The translations under genes were made by a program, and so were the position numbers. A DNA stretch of 64,000 nucleotides from Stutzerimonas stutzeri (GTDB lineage: Bacteria; Pseudomonadota; Gammaproteobacteria; Pseudomonadales; Pseudomonadaceae). The first letter of the stretch is position 1. Every line of letters begins with the position of its first letter. The stretch spans positions 2,796,660-2,860,659 of the forward strand of contig NZ_CP007441.1 of the NCBI RefSeq assembly GCF_000590475.1, written 5' to 3'. Under the pieces are notes generated by a model. That model worked only from the letters and a program-made list of their open reading frames with translations, ran no database searches and was not told where the DNA came from. This document shows positions 49,901 to 58,962 of the stretch, in pieces.

Positions 49901-51741
49901 GCCTACTATTCCTGACCTTCGTTTTTCCGCTGCTCGGCTACTTCCTGCTGGCCTTCTCGCGCGGCCGGATATCCGAAAATCTGGCCGCCGTGATCGGCGT
50001 TGGCTCGGTCGGCCTGTCTGCACTGATCGCTGCGCTGTGCATCTGGCAGTTCAACACCGCGCCGCCCGCCAATGGAGTGTTTACCCAGCACCTCTGGCAA
50101 TGGCTGGACGTCGCGGGCTTCAGGGTCGCCTTCGGCCTGCACCTGGACGGCCTGTCGCTGACGATGCTTGGCGTAGTCACCGGGGTGGGTTTTCTCATCC
50201 ACCTGTTCGCCAGTTGGTACATGCGTGGTGAAGAGGGTTACTCGCGCTTCTTCGCCTACACCAACCTGTTCATTTTCAGCATGCTGCTGCTGGTACTGGG
50301 TGACAACCTGCTGTTGCTGTACTTCGGCTGGGAAGGTGTGGGGCTGTGCTCGTATCTGTTGATCGGCTTCTACTTCAAGGAACGCAAGAACGGCAACGCG
50401 GCGCTCAAGGCCTTCATCGTCACCCGTGTCGGCGACGTGCTGATGGCCTTCGGTCTGTTCATCCTCTTCGTTCAGCTCGGTACGCTGGATATCCAGGAGC
50501 TGTTGGTGCTGGCGCCACAGAAGTTCGCCAGCGGCGATCTCTGGATTAGCTTGGCGACCTTGGCGCTGTTAGGCGGGGCGGTCGGCAAGTCGGCGCAACT
50601 GCCATTGCAAACCTGGCTGGCCGACGCCATGGCCGGTCCGACCCCGGTGTCCGCGCTGATCCACGCGGCGACCATGGTCACCGCGGGTGTCTACCTGATC
50701 GCCCGCACCCACAGCCTGTTCCTGCTCGCACCGGACGTGCACGAACTGGTCGGCATCGTCGGCGGCGTGACGCTGGTACTGGCTGGCTTCGCCGCGCTGG
50801 TGCAGACCGACATCAAGCGCATCCTTGCCTACTCGACCATGAGCCAGATCGGCTACATGTTTTTGGCTCTCGGTGTCGGTGCCTGGGATGCGGCGATTTT
50901 TCACCTGATGACCCACGCGTTCTTCAAAGCCCTGCTGTTTCTCGCCTCCGGCGCGGTAATCCACGCCTGCCATCACGAGCAGAACATTTTCAAGATGGGC
51001 GGCCTATGGAGGAAACTGCCGCTGGCCTACGCGAGCTTCATCGTTGGCGGCTCGGCCCTGGCGGCGCTGCCGTTGATCACCGCCGGTTTCTATTCCAAGG
51101 ACGAGATTCTCTGGGAAGCCTTCGCCAGCGGTCACAGCGGTTTGCTTTACGCCGGCTTGGCGGGTGCCTTCCTGACCTCGCTGTACACCTTCCGGCTGAT
51201 CTTCATCGCCTTCCACGGCGAAGCGAAGGTCGAGGCCCATGCCGGGCGAGGTATTGCTCACAGCGTGCCGCTGATGGTCCTGATCCTGTTGTCGACGTTT
51301 GTCGGCGCATTGATCGCGCCGCCGCTGGTGGGTGTCCTGCCGGAAAGCGTCGGGCATGCCGGCGGTGAAGCCAAGCACCAACTGGAGATCGCGTCGGGCG
51401 CCATCGCCCTGGCCGGCATCCTGCTCGCCGCCATGCTGTTCCTCGGCAAGCGAGGCCTGGTCACCGTAATAGCCCAGAGCGCGCCGGGACGATTCCTGAT
51501 TGGCTGGTGGTACGCCGCCTGGGGTTTCGACTGGCTCTACGACAAGCTCTTCGTGCAGCCGTATCTGTGGCTCTGCCGATTGCTCGCCCGTGATCCTGTC
51601 GATGCCACCATCGGCCTGATCCCGCGTACAGCGCGTGGCAGCCATGCACTATTGAGCCGCAGCCAAACCGGCCAGTTGCGCTGGTACGCCCTGTCCATCG
51701 TTGGCGGAGCCGTGCTGTTGCTCGGCGTCGTTCTGCTCTGA
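49897..51741 (+). CDS. nuoL: NADH-quinone oxidoreductase subunit L
   Basis: A 614-residue antiporter-like proton pump with about 16 helices. Motifs: GWEGVGLCSYLLIGFYF (key Glu), KSAQLPLQTWLADAMAGPTPVSALIHAATMVTAGVYLIAR, and DIKRILAYSTMSQIGYMFLALG. The long amphipathic C-terminal arm is present near residues 520-614. Confidence 0.97.
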   Translation: MSLLFLTFVFPLLGYFLLAFSRGRISENLAAVIGVGSVGLSALIAALCIWQFNTAPPANGVFTQHLWQWLDVAGFRVAFGLHLDGLSLTMLGVVTGVGFLIHLFASWYMRGEEGYSRFFAYTNLFIFSMLLLVLGDNLLLLYFGWEGVGLCSYLLIGFYFKERKNGNAALKAFIVTRVGDVLMAFGLFILFVQLGTLDIQELLVLAPQKFASGDLWISLATLALLGGAVGKSAQLPLQTWLADAMAGPTPVSALIHAATMVTAGVYLIARTHSLFLLAPDVHELVGIVGGVTLVLAGFAALVQTDIKRILAYSTMSQIGYMFLALGVGAWDAAIFHLMTHAFFKALLFLASGAVIHACHHEQNIFKMGGLWRKLPLAYASFIVGGSALAALPLITAGFYSKDEILWEAFASGHSGLLYAGLAGAFLTSLYTFRLIFIAFHGEAKVEAHAGRGIAHSVPLMVLILLSTFVGALIAPPLVGVLPESVGHAGGEAKHQLEIASGAIALAGILLAAMLFLGKRGLVTVIAQSAPGRFLIGWWYAAWGFDWLYDKLFVQPYLWLCRLLARDPVDATIGLIPRTARGSHALLSRSQTGQLRWYALSIVGGAVLLLGVVLL

Positions 51742-51763
51742 ATTTGCGCAAGGACTCGAACCC

Positions 51764-53293
51764 GTGATTCTGCCCTGGTTAATCCTGATCCCCTTCATCG
51801 GCGGCCTGCTCTGCTGGCTCGTCGAACATTTCGACAAAAGCATGCCGCGATGGATCGCCCTGCTCACCATGGCATTGCTGCTCGCGATCGGCCTCTGGCT
51901 GTGGGCGACCGGCGATTACCAGCTGGCCCCTGCCCCTGGCGCCGAGGCTAACTGGGCGCTGCAGTTCAAGCACGTCTGGATCGAGCGCTTCGGCATCAAT
52001 CTGCACCTTGCGCTCGATGGCCTGTCGCTGCTGATGATCATTCTGACCGGCCTTCTCGGCGTGCTCTCGGTGCTTTGTTCCTGGAAAGAGATCCAGCGTC
52101 ACGTCGGATTTTTCCACCTCAATCTGATGTGGATTCTCGGCGGAGTCGTCGGGGTTTTCCTCGCCCTCGACCTGTTCCTTTTCTTCTTTTTCTGGGAAAT
52201 GATGCTGGTGCCGATGTATTTCCTCATCGCACTCTGGGGCCATAGCGCCGAAGGCAAGCGTTCGCGGATCAATGCGGCGACCAAATTCTTCATCTACACC
52301 CAGGCCAGCGGTTTGATCATGCTGGTGGCGATCCTTGGCCTGGTTCTGGTCAATTACCACAACACCGGCACCCTGACCTTCGACTATGAGCTGCTGCTCA
52401 AGGCCGACCTGGCGCCGGGCACCGAGTACCTGCTGATGCTGGGTTTCTTCATCGCCTTTGCAGTGAAGTTTCCCATCGTGCCGCTGCATTCGTGGCTACC
52501 CGATGCACACGCTCAGGCACCGACAGCGGGCTCAGTCGACCTGGCCGGCATCCTGCTGAAAACGGCCGCCTACGGCATGATCCGCTTTGCCCTCCCCCTG
52601 TTTCCAGAAGCCTCGATGGACTTCGCACCGATCGCCATGGGCCTGGGCTTGCTCGGCATTTTCTACGGCGCGCTGCTGTCGTTCGGACAAAATGACATCA
52701 AGCGACTGATCGCCTATTCCAGCGTCTCCCACATGGGCTTCGTGCTGATCGGGATCTACTCGGGCAGCCAGCTCGCATTGCAGGGTGCCGTGGTGCTGAT
52801 GATCGCCCATGGGATTTCGGCTGCAGCGCTGTTCATCCTCAGCGGTCAGCTCTATGAACGCCTGCATACCCGGGACATGCGCGAAATGGGCGGCCTCTGG
52901 TCGCGCCTGCCGTGGCTTCCTCCACTGAGCCTGTTCTTCGCTGCCGCCTCACTGGGCCTGCCGGGCACCGGCAACTTTATCGGCGAGTTCGTGGTGCTGT
53001 TCGGCGCCTTTGCCGATTCGCCCTGGGTCGTGGTGATCGCTACGTTCGGCCTGGTGCTCTCGTCGGTTTACTCGTTGGCGATGATCCACCGGGCCTACTT
53101 CGGTCCGTCTCGTGGCGAAGGGCTGCTACAGGGCCTGGATGGGCGCGAAGTGTCCATGGTGCTGGTCCTGGCGCTGCTGCTGGTCCTGCTGGGTGTGTTC
53201 CCACAGCACGTGTTCGACACCTCGCACGCCACCATCAGCGGCGTGCAGCAATGGCTTGATGCCGCTTTCTCCCCAACCGTTTCGGCCCGGTAG
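51764..53293 (+). CDS. nuoM: NADH-quinone oxidoreductase subunit M
   Basis: A 509-residue antiporter-like subunit. It starts with GTG at 51764 (MILPWLILIPFIGG), preceded by AAGGA; the ATG-started frame from 51701 overlaps nuoL and is not likely. Motifs: FFWEMMLVPMYFLIALWG and KFPIVPLHSWLPDAHAQAPTAGSVDLAGILLKTAAYG, with NDIKRLIAYSSVSHMGF. Confidence 0.96.
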   Translation: MILPWLILIPFIGGLLCWLVEHFDKSMPRWIALLTMALLLAIGLWLWATGDYQLAPAPGAEANWALQFKHVWIERFGINLHLALDGLSLLMIILTGLLGVLSVLCSWKEIQRHVGFFHLNLMWILGGVVGVFLALDLFLFFFFWEMMLVPMYFLIALWGHSAEGKRSRINAATKFFIYTQASGLIMLVAILGLVLVNYHNTGTLTFDYELLLKADLAPGTEYLLMLGFFIAFAVKFPIVPLHSWLPDAHAQAPTAGSVDLAGILLKTAAYGMIRFALPLFPEASMDFAPIAMGLGLLGIFYGALLSFGQNDIKRLIAYSSVSHMGFVLIGIYSGSQLALQGAVVLMIAHGISAAALFILSGQLYERLHTRDMREMGGLWSRLPWLPPLSLFFAAASLGLPGTGNFIGEFVVLFGAFADSPWVVVIATFGLVLSSVYSLAMIHRAYFGPSRGEGLLQGLDGREVSMVLVLALLLVLLGVFPQHVFDTSHATISGVQQWLDAAFSPTVSAR

Positions 53294-53301
53294 TAACTGC
53301 T

Positions 53302-54768
53302 ATGCAATTGACTCAGCAATACATCATCGCCTTGCTACCTCTGCTGATTACCGGTGCCACTGCCATCGCGGTCATGCTGACGATTGCCTGGCGGCGTCAT
53401 TACGGGCTCACCTTCGTCGTTACCTCCGCAGGCCTGACGCTTGCGCTGCTTTCGATAGTGCCAGCCCTGCAGGTGGCCCCACTGAACGTAACGCCAATGC
53501 TGCGGCTGGATGCCTTTGCCTATTTCTATACGGCTCTCGTGCTGGTGGCGACCCTGGCCTGCGTGACGCTGGCGCATGCCTACCTCGGCGAAGCCAATTC
53601 GGAAGGCTTTCCGGGTAATCGCGAAGAGCTCTTCCTGCTGATGTCGTTGTCGGCTGCGGGCGGATTGGTGCTGGTCAGTACTCAGCACCTGGCTGGGCTC
53701 TTCATCGGTCTGGAGTTGCTCTCGGTACCGGTCTACGGGTTGGTTGCCTATGCCTTCTTCAACAAGCGCTCGCTGGAAGCCGGTATCAAGTACATGGTGC
53801 TTTCCGGTGCCGGCAGCGCCTTCATGCTGTTCGGCACGGCGCTGCTCTATGCCGAATCAGGCAGTCTCGATTTCACCAGCATCGGTACCAGCCTGGCGGC
53901 ACAAGGCTCGTCCATGCTGGTACAGGCCGGTATCGGCATGTTGTTGGTCGGCCTGTGCTTCAAGCTTTCGCTCGCGCCCTTTCATCTGTGGACACCCGAT
54001 GTCTATGAAGGCGCGCCGGCACCAGTCGCGGCCTTTCTGGCGACCGCCAGCAAGGTTGCGGTGTTCGCGGTACTGCTGCGCCTGTATCAGTTGTCGCCCG
54101 CCACCAGCGGTGGCTGGCTGAACGATGCGCTGAGCCTGATCGCCATCGCTTCGATCCTGATGGGCAACCTGTTGGCGCTGAACCAGAGCAATCTCAAGCG
54201 CCTGCTGGGTTATTCATCGATTGCCCACTTCGGCTATCTGCTGGTCGCGTTTATCGCCAGCAAGGGTTTGGCCGTCGAGGCCATCGGGGTCTACCTGGTC
54301 ACCTATCTGCTCACCACCCTCGGTGCGTTCGGCGTGGTCAGCCTGATGTCGAGCCCTTACAAAGGGCGCGATGCGGACGCGCTGTATGAGTACCGCGGCC
54401 TATTCTGGCGGCGACCTTACCTCACGGCGGTGCTTACCGTGATGATGCTGTCACTCGCCGGGATTCCACTGACGGCGGGCTTCGTTGGCAAGTTCTACGT
54501 AATCGCATCCGGGGTCGAGTCACAGCTATGGTGGCTGCTGGGCGCGCTGATCATCGGCAGCGCCGTGGGCCTGTTCTACTACCTGCGGGTCGTGGTGACG
54601 CTGTATCTGGTCGAGCCGGGCATCCGTCGTCACGATGCTCCTTCGAACTGGGGGCAGCGTGCCGGCGGCATCATGCTATTGGCGATTGCCGTGCTGGCCT
54701 TTTTCCTCGGCGTCTACCCACAGCCGCTGCTGGAACTGGTTCAGCAAGCGGGGCTCGCGGCTGTATAG
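53302..54768 (+). CDS. nuoN: NADH-quinone oxidoreductase subunit N
   Basis: A 488-residue antiporter-like subunit closing the operon. FIGLELLSVPVYGLVAYAF contains the conserved glutamate. FKLSLAPFHLWTPDVYEGAPAPVAAFLATASKVA and SNLKRLLGYSSIAHFGYLLVAF are the paired pump motifs. It starts 8 bases after nuoM. Confidence 0.96.
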   Translation: MQLTQQYIIALLPLLITGATAIAVMLTIAWRRHYGLTFVVTSAGLTLALLSIVPALQVAPLNVTPMLRLDAFAYFYTALVLVATLACVTLAHAYLGEANSEGFPGNREELFLLMSLSAAGGLVLVSTQHLAGLFIGLELLSVPVYGLVAYAFFNKRSLEAGIKYMVLSGAGSAFMLFGTALLYAESGSLDFTSIGTSLAAQGSSMLVQAGIGMLLVGLCFKLSLAPFHLWTPDVYEGAPAPVAAFLATASKVAVFAVLLRLYQLSPATSGGWLNDALSLIAIASILMGNLLALNQSNLKRLLGYSSIAHFGYLLVAFIASKGLAVEAIGVYLVTYLLTTLGAFGVVSLMSSPYKGRDADALYEYRGLFWRRPYLTAVLTVMMLSLAGIPLTAGFVGKFYVIASGVESQLWWLLGALIIGSAVGLFYYLRVVVTLYLVEPGIRRHDAPSNWGQRAGGIMLLAIAVLAFFLGVYPQPLLELVQQAGLAAV

Positions 54769-55225
54769 GTTGAACATGACCTGGCGGCCAGAGGTGATGG
54801 ATGGGTTGTTCTAGGCGGCATTTGCGCAACCGGTGAGGTCGTGATGCGACGATAGGCGCTCATCCATTTCCAGAGCCACACAATGACAGCTCATGGACCT
54901 TACGACTGCAAACTGACCAGCCAGACCATCACCATCGAAACTGCACGGCCCGTTGCTGTTTCTGCATTGGGCTCTGAGCTCGTCTCGATAGAGATGGAGA
55001 TAGCCCGCGCGCCCGAAGACTCATGTCCTCATCGATTTGATGCGCGATGCATCGCACAAGTGGCCCGCGATGCGAAAGGAAGCGCTAAAACACGAGGCGC
55101 CTCTAGCCCTACCAAGTGCCAAACAGCGCGCAAAGCCGTGCCAAATAGCTCGCGCTTAAGGACCCTGTGCTGCCTACAAAAAAAACCGCGACCCTGAGGT
55201 CGCGGTTTTTTTCGCTATGAGCGCA
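54769..55225. other. Gene-free region after nuoN
   Basis: A 457-base gap between convergent nuoN and the RND gene. A plus-strand frame of 104 codons (54883-55197) runs straight into the terminator and has an odd composition, so I do not call it a gene. The only clear element is the terminator at 55178-55212. Confidence 0.6.
55178..55212. terminator. Strong bidirectional terminator
   Basis: Eight A, stem CCGCGACC-CTGA-GGTCGCGG, seven T. The symmetry lets it end both the nuo transcript and the minus-strand RND gene, whose stop is 14 bases away. Confidence 0.92.
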
Positions 55226-57580
55226 TCACGCCTTTTGCCGCAGCTTCTCCGGCTTGATCAGGAAGCGTGCCAGCGCCGGCAGCAACCAGATCGCGCCGAC
55301 CATGTTCCAGAGGAACATGAACGTTAGCATCAGGCCCATATCGGCCTGGAACTTGATTGCCGAGAAGACCCACGTGAACACGCCGATCGCCAGGCAGATG
55401 CCGGTGAAGATCACAGCCTTACCGGTAGATTTCAGGGTCTGGTAGTAGGCTTCCTGCAGCGTCATACCCTGGCGCAGGTAGGACTCCAGACGGCTATAGA
55501 TGTAAATGCCGTAGTCGACACCGATACCCACACCCAAGGCGATCACCGGCAGCGTCGCCACCTTCACGCCGATTCCCATGAACGCCATCAAGGCGTTGCC
55601 GAGGATCGAGGTCAGCACCAGCGGCAGAATCACGCAGAGCGTCGCCGCGACGGAGCGGAAGGTCAGCAAGCACATGAAACTCACCGCGGCATACACCGCA
55701 ATCAGCATGGTGGTTTCGGACGCAGCGATGACCTCGTTGGTGGCCGCTTCGATACCGGCGTTACCGGCGGCAAGGACGAATTCCAACCCTTCGCGATTGT
55801 TTTCCTCGGCAAATTCGCGCGCCGCAGATACCACGTGCTCCAACGTCTCGGCCTTGTGATCGTTGAGGAACACCAACACCGGCGCCAGCGAACAGTCACT
55901 GTTGTACATGCCTTCAGCACGGGCAATGGAGCTGTTGAGGACGAACTGGTTACGCGACAGCGTTTCCCACTTCAGGCTGCCCTCGTTCATGCCCTTGATG
56001 CTCTGCCGCGCCACGGTGACCATCGAAACCGCCGATTGCACGCCTTCAGTGTTTTCCATCTTCCACATCAGCTCGTCCATGGCGGCGAGCGTGTCGTAGT
56101 GGGCACAACCTTCAGGTGCGGTCTTGACCATCACCACCAGCACGTCGGAACTGGTGGAGTAGTTGCGGATCACGAAATTGTTGTCGAGGTTGTAGCGCGA
56201 GTCCGGATGCAGCTCCGGGGCGCCCTGATCGAGGTCGCCGATCTTCAGGTTCTGGCCGTACCAGAGGCCGCCACCGACCGCCAGCAACGCGATGACGATG
56301 GAAATCGGTGCAACCACCGGATTGGCGAAGTTCGACAGCAAGCGCCAGAACGGATGGTTGCGAGCCGCTTCTTCGCGGGCCTGCTTGACCGCGCGACGGC
56401 TGATGCCCATGTAGGAGATCGCCACCGGAAGCAGGATCAGGTTGGTCAGGATGATCACCGCCACGCCCAGCGATGCGCCGATCGCCAGCTCGCGAATCAC
56501 CCCGATATCGATCAGCAGGAGCGTAACGAAGCCAACCGCGTCAGATGCCAGCGCCACCATGCCGGGTATGAACAACTGGCGGAACGCCATGCGCGCGGCC
56601 GACAGCGGGTCATCGGTTTCGCCGGATGCCATGGCGATGCCGTTGATCTTCTGCACACCGTGGGAAATACCGATCGCAAAGACCAGGAACGGCACCAGCA
56701 TCGAATAGGGATCCAGGCCGAAACCGAGCGTGTGCAGCAGGCCCAGCTGCCAGATCACCGCGATCAGCGTGGTGATCACCACTGCGACGGTGCTTTTGAA
56801 GCAGCGGGTGAACCACAGCAGCAGCGCCAGGGTGATGCCGATGGCGACGAAGAAGAACAACGCGACACCGACCAGACCATCTATCAGATCGCCAACCTTC
56901 TTGGCGAAGCCGATGATGTGGATTTCGACGTTCGGATTTTGCGCCTCGTACTTGTCGCGAATCTTCTCTTCCAGCTCGTGGGAGAACTTCTGGTAGTCGA
57001 GCTTGATCAGCTTGCTGCGGTCATCCGGGTCCGAATAGGACTCCATCAACGGCACATCGATGATGCTGGACTTGAAGTCGTTCGCCACCAGGCGGCCGAT
57101 CTGGCCGGATTTGAGGATGTTACTGCGCAGATCGCCGAGGCTCTGTGGCGACCCGTCATAGGTCTGTGGAATCACCTCACCGCCGGCAAAGCCCTGCTCC
57201 GTCACCTCGGTCCAACGGATGCTCGGGCTCCACAGCGACTTCATGTTGGAGCGGTCGACACCCTGGATGTAGAACACTTCGTCATGGATCTGACGCAGCG
57301 TTTCCATGTACTCCTTGGAAAAGATGTCGCCATCCTTGGCCGCGACGGAAATCCGCACCGTGTTGCCCAGGTTGGCCAGGTCATCGCGATGCTGCAGCAT
57401 GTTCTGAATGTAGGGATGCCCCAGTGGGATCATCTTTTCGAAACTGGTCGAAGGACGAACCTGGGCAGCCTGGTAGAACAGGAACACGCTGACCAACAGG
57501 CAGATGAGGATCACTGCCGGTCGATTGTTGAAGATCAGGCGCTCGAGAAAAGAGGCCGGTTTCTGTTGATGCTTGGTCAT
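55226..57580 (-). CDS. RND/MMPL family exporter
   Basis: A 784-residue membrane protein with two repeats of one helix, a large periplasmic loop and a five-helix bundle (sterol-sensing-like, MMPL/HpnN type). The first helix is at 18-35, bundles at about 225-370 and 620-775, with VFAIGISHGVQKINGI and ALGVGIGVDYGIYIYSRLESYLRQGMTLQEAY in the proton-relay region. GGAG precedes the ATG. It lies 12 bases downstream of a YCF48-like gene in one operon. In related bacteria this pair stands near lipid or steroid genes; the cargo is unknown here. Confidence 0.9.
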   Translation of the reverse strand: MTKHQQKPASFLERLIFNNRPAVILICLLVSVFLFYQAAQVRPSTSFEKMIPLGHPYIQNMLQHRDDLANLGNTVRISVAAKDGDIFSKEYMETLRQIHDEVFYIQGVDRSNMKSLWSPSIRWTEVTEQGFAGGEVIPQTYDGSPQSLGDLRSNILKSGQIGRLVANDFKSSIIDVPLMESYSDPDDRSKLIKLDYQKFSHELEEKIRDKYEAQNPNVEIHIIGFAKKVGDLIDGLVGVALFFFVAIGITLALLLWFTRCFKSTVAVVITTLIAVIWQLGLLHTLGFGLDPYSMLVPFLVFAIGISHGVQKINGIAMASGETDDPLSAARMAFRQLFIPGMVALASDAVGFVTLLLIDIGVIRELAIGASLGVAVIILTNLILLPVAISYMGISRRAVKQAREEAARNHPFWRLLSNFANPVVAPISIVIALLAVGGGLWYGQNLKIGDLDQGAPELHPDSRYNLDNNFVIRNYSTSSDVLVVMVKTAPEGCAHYDTLAAMDELMWKMENTEGVQSAVSMVTVARQSIKGMNEGSLKWETLSRNQFVLNSSIARAEGMYNSDCSLAPVLVFLNDHKAETLEHVVSAAREFAEENNREGLEFVLAAGNAGIEAATNEVIAASETTMLIAVYAAVSFMCLLTFRSVAATLCVILPLVLTSILGNALMAFMGIGVKVATLPVIALGVGIGVDYGIYIYSRLESYLRQGMTLQEAYYQTLKSTGKAVIFTGICLAIGVFTWVFSAIKFQADMGLMLTFMFLWNMVGAIWLLPALARFLIKPEKLRQKA

Positions 57581-57592
57581 GGTGGCTCCGGC

Positions 57593-58681
57593 TTATTGTT
57601 GTTTTACGGGCAGGTTCGCGCCGCTCGGCGAAACGACCCTGACGCCGCTCTGTCCGACGAGGACCAGGTTGCCGTCCGGGTTGGCGACCACGCCTGACAG
57701 CGAGCGTCGATCCGGCCGACTGAACAGTTTGAAACTCTGCCCTTTGTCCTCGCTGCTGAGCACGGTACCGCCGTGGCCTACCACCACGATGCGCCCGTCG
57801 GGCAGCAGATTGCCGTCCGCGAGTCCTGACTCGATCGGCTCGCCCCCGTCGAGCAACTCGATCGGCTGCCAGCTGTCACCGAAATCGGTGGAGCGGAACA
57901 GGTGTCCACGCAGCCCGAATGCCACCACCACGCCGGGCTCACCGCCACCGACAACGCCGAAGAAGGAACCCTGGTATGGCGATTCGACGCGCTCCCAGGT
58001 CTCGCCCAGGTCAGGGGAACGGAACATGCCGCCCATTTCGCCGACGATGAACAGGCCGGAGCCGGGGATTTCTGCAATGGCGTTGAGGTGAGTGCCGTCC
58101 TCGTTATCGAGGCGGTCGGCGACGTCTTCCCAATTCTGGCCACCGTCGATGGTTTCCAGCAGCACGCCGTATGCGCCGGTCGCGAAGCCGTGTTGCGGGT
58201 TTTCGAACCAGACGTCGAGCAGCGGCACCTCGCCGTCGCGGTTTTCATACTGCCGCGTCCAGGTCCCGCCACCATCATTGGTCGCCAGAATCAACGCGTC
58301 ATGACCGACCGCCCAGCCATGTTTGTCATCAGCGAAATACACGGCAGTGAGCAGTTGACGAGTGGGCACCTTGGCCTGCGACCAGGTGATGCCGCCGTCA
58401 TCGGAATAAAGGATGTGCCCCCGATCCCCTGCCGCGACCAGACGCGAGCCGGCATAGGCAATGTCAAGAAGAAGTGAGGATGCGGCTTTTTGCGATTCGA
58501 TCGCATAGCGAGTGCCGGGCTCCGTAGCGCTTTGCGCTTGAGCCGGTGCCGCAATCAGAACCAGAGTTGAGAGCACACTGCAGAGCGAGAGTGTTCTTGC
58601 CAGCGACGAGCTGAATATCGGCTTGCGAAGCGTTTGTGCCGCACGGCCGAACTGGGTGCGCCACATGACGGGCTCACTCAT
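57593..58681 (-). CDS. Secreted YCF48/BNR-repeat beta-propeller protein
   Basis: A 362-residue protein with a signal region at about residues 28-50 (LCSVLSTLVLIAAPAQAQS). It carries at least five repeats with the Asp-box-like pattern (SDDGGITW, TNDGGGTW, TIDGGQNW, SPDLGETW, STDFGDSW, SEDKGQSF), as in YCF48/sialidase-like seven-bladed propellers. The mature protein should be periplasmic. A purine-rich AAAGGGGG precedes the ATG. It is cotranscribed with the RND exporter, so it may be its periplasmic partner. Confidence 0.85.
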   Translation of the reverse strand: MSEPVMWRTQFGRAAQTLRKPIFSSSLARTLSLCSVLSTLVLIAAPAQAQSATEPGTRYAIESQKAASSLLLDIAYAGSRLVAAGDRGHILYSDDGGITWSQAKVPTRQLLTAVYFADDKHGWAVGHDALILATNDGGGTWTRQYENRDGEVPLLDVWFENPQHGFATGAYGVLLETIDGGQNWEDVADRLDNEDGTHLNAIAEIPGSGLFIVGEMGGMFRSPDLGETWERVESPYQGSFFGVVGGGEPGVVVAFGLRGHLFRSTDFGDSWQPIELLDGGEPIESGLADGNLLPDGRIVVVGHGGTVLSSEDKGQSFKLFSRPDRRSLSGVVANPDGNLVLVGQSGVRVVSPSGANLPVKQQ

Positions 58682-58892
58682 ACATACCCCCTTTATTCTT
58701 ATTAGGTAAGGCCTGAGTTGATATCAAGCTGGGCCATGCTATAGGGCTTTCGAAAGCGGCGGCAATTGTCTGGACGTTATGTTTTGTTAAGCCGGGCTGA
58801 TTGATGTTGCCCGATAGGCACGCCTTATGGCACGGGGGGTTCGCCGCGCGATGCGTTCCGCTTCGAAGAAGCCGATTCGGGTCTCGAAAACG

Positions 58893-58919
58893 AAAATCCC
58901 GCGGCGATGCGCGGGATTT
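58893..58919 (-). terminator. Terminator after pepN
   Basis: AAATCCCGC and GCGGGATTT form a 9-bp stem with an 8-base loop, 44 bases past the pepN stop. On the minus strand it is followed by TTTTCGTTTT. It separates pepN from the YCF48/RND operon. Confidence 0.8.
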
Positions 58920-58962
58920 CGTTTCGGGCTATCTCGTCGGCCCGGCTCAGGCGGTCAGGGCG

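Noticed and set aside
54883..55197. 104-codon plus-strand frame after nuoN
   Set aside because: It ends inside the bidirectional terminator, has an atypical composition and no ribosome-binding site.
55835..57697. 620-codon plus-strand frame opposite the RND gene
   Set aside because: It is the mirror frame of a GC-rich real gene with clear family motifs on the minus strand. The same applies to the long frames opposite nuoCD, pepN and gdhB.
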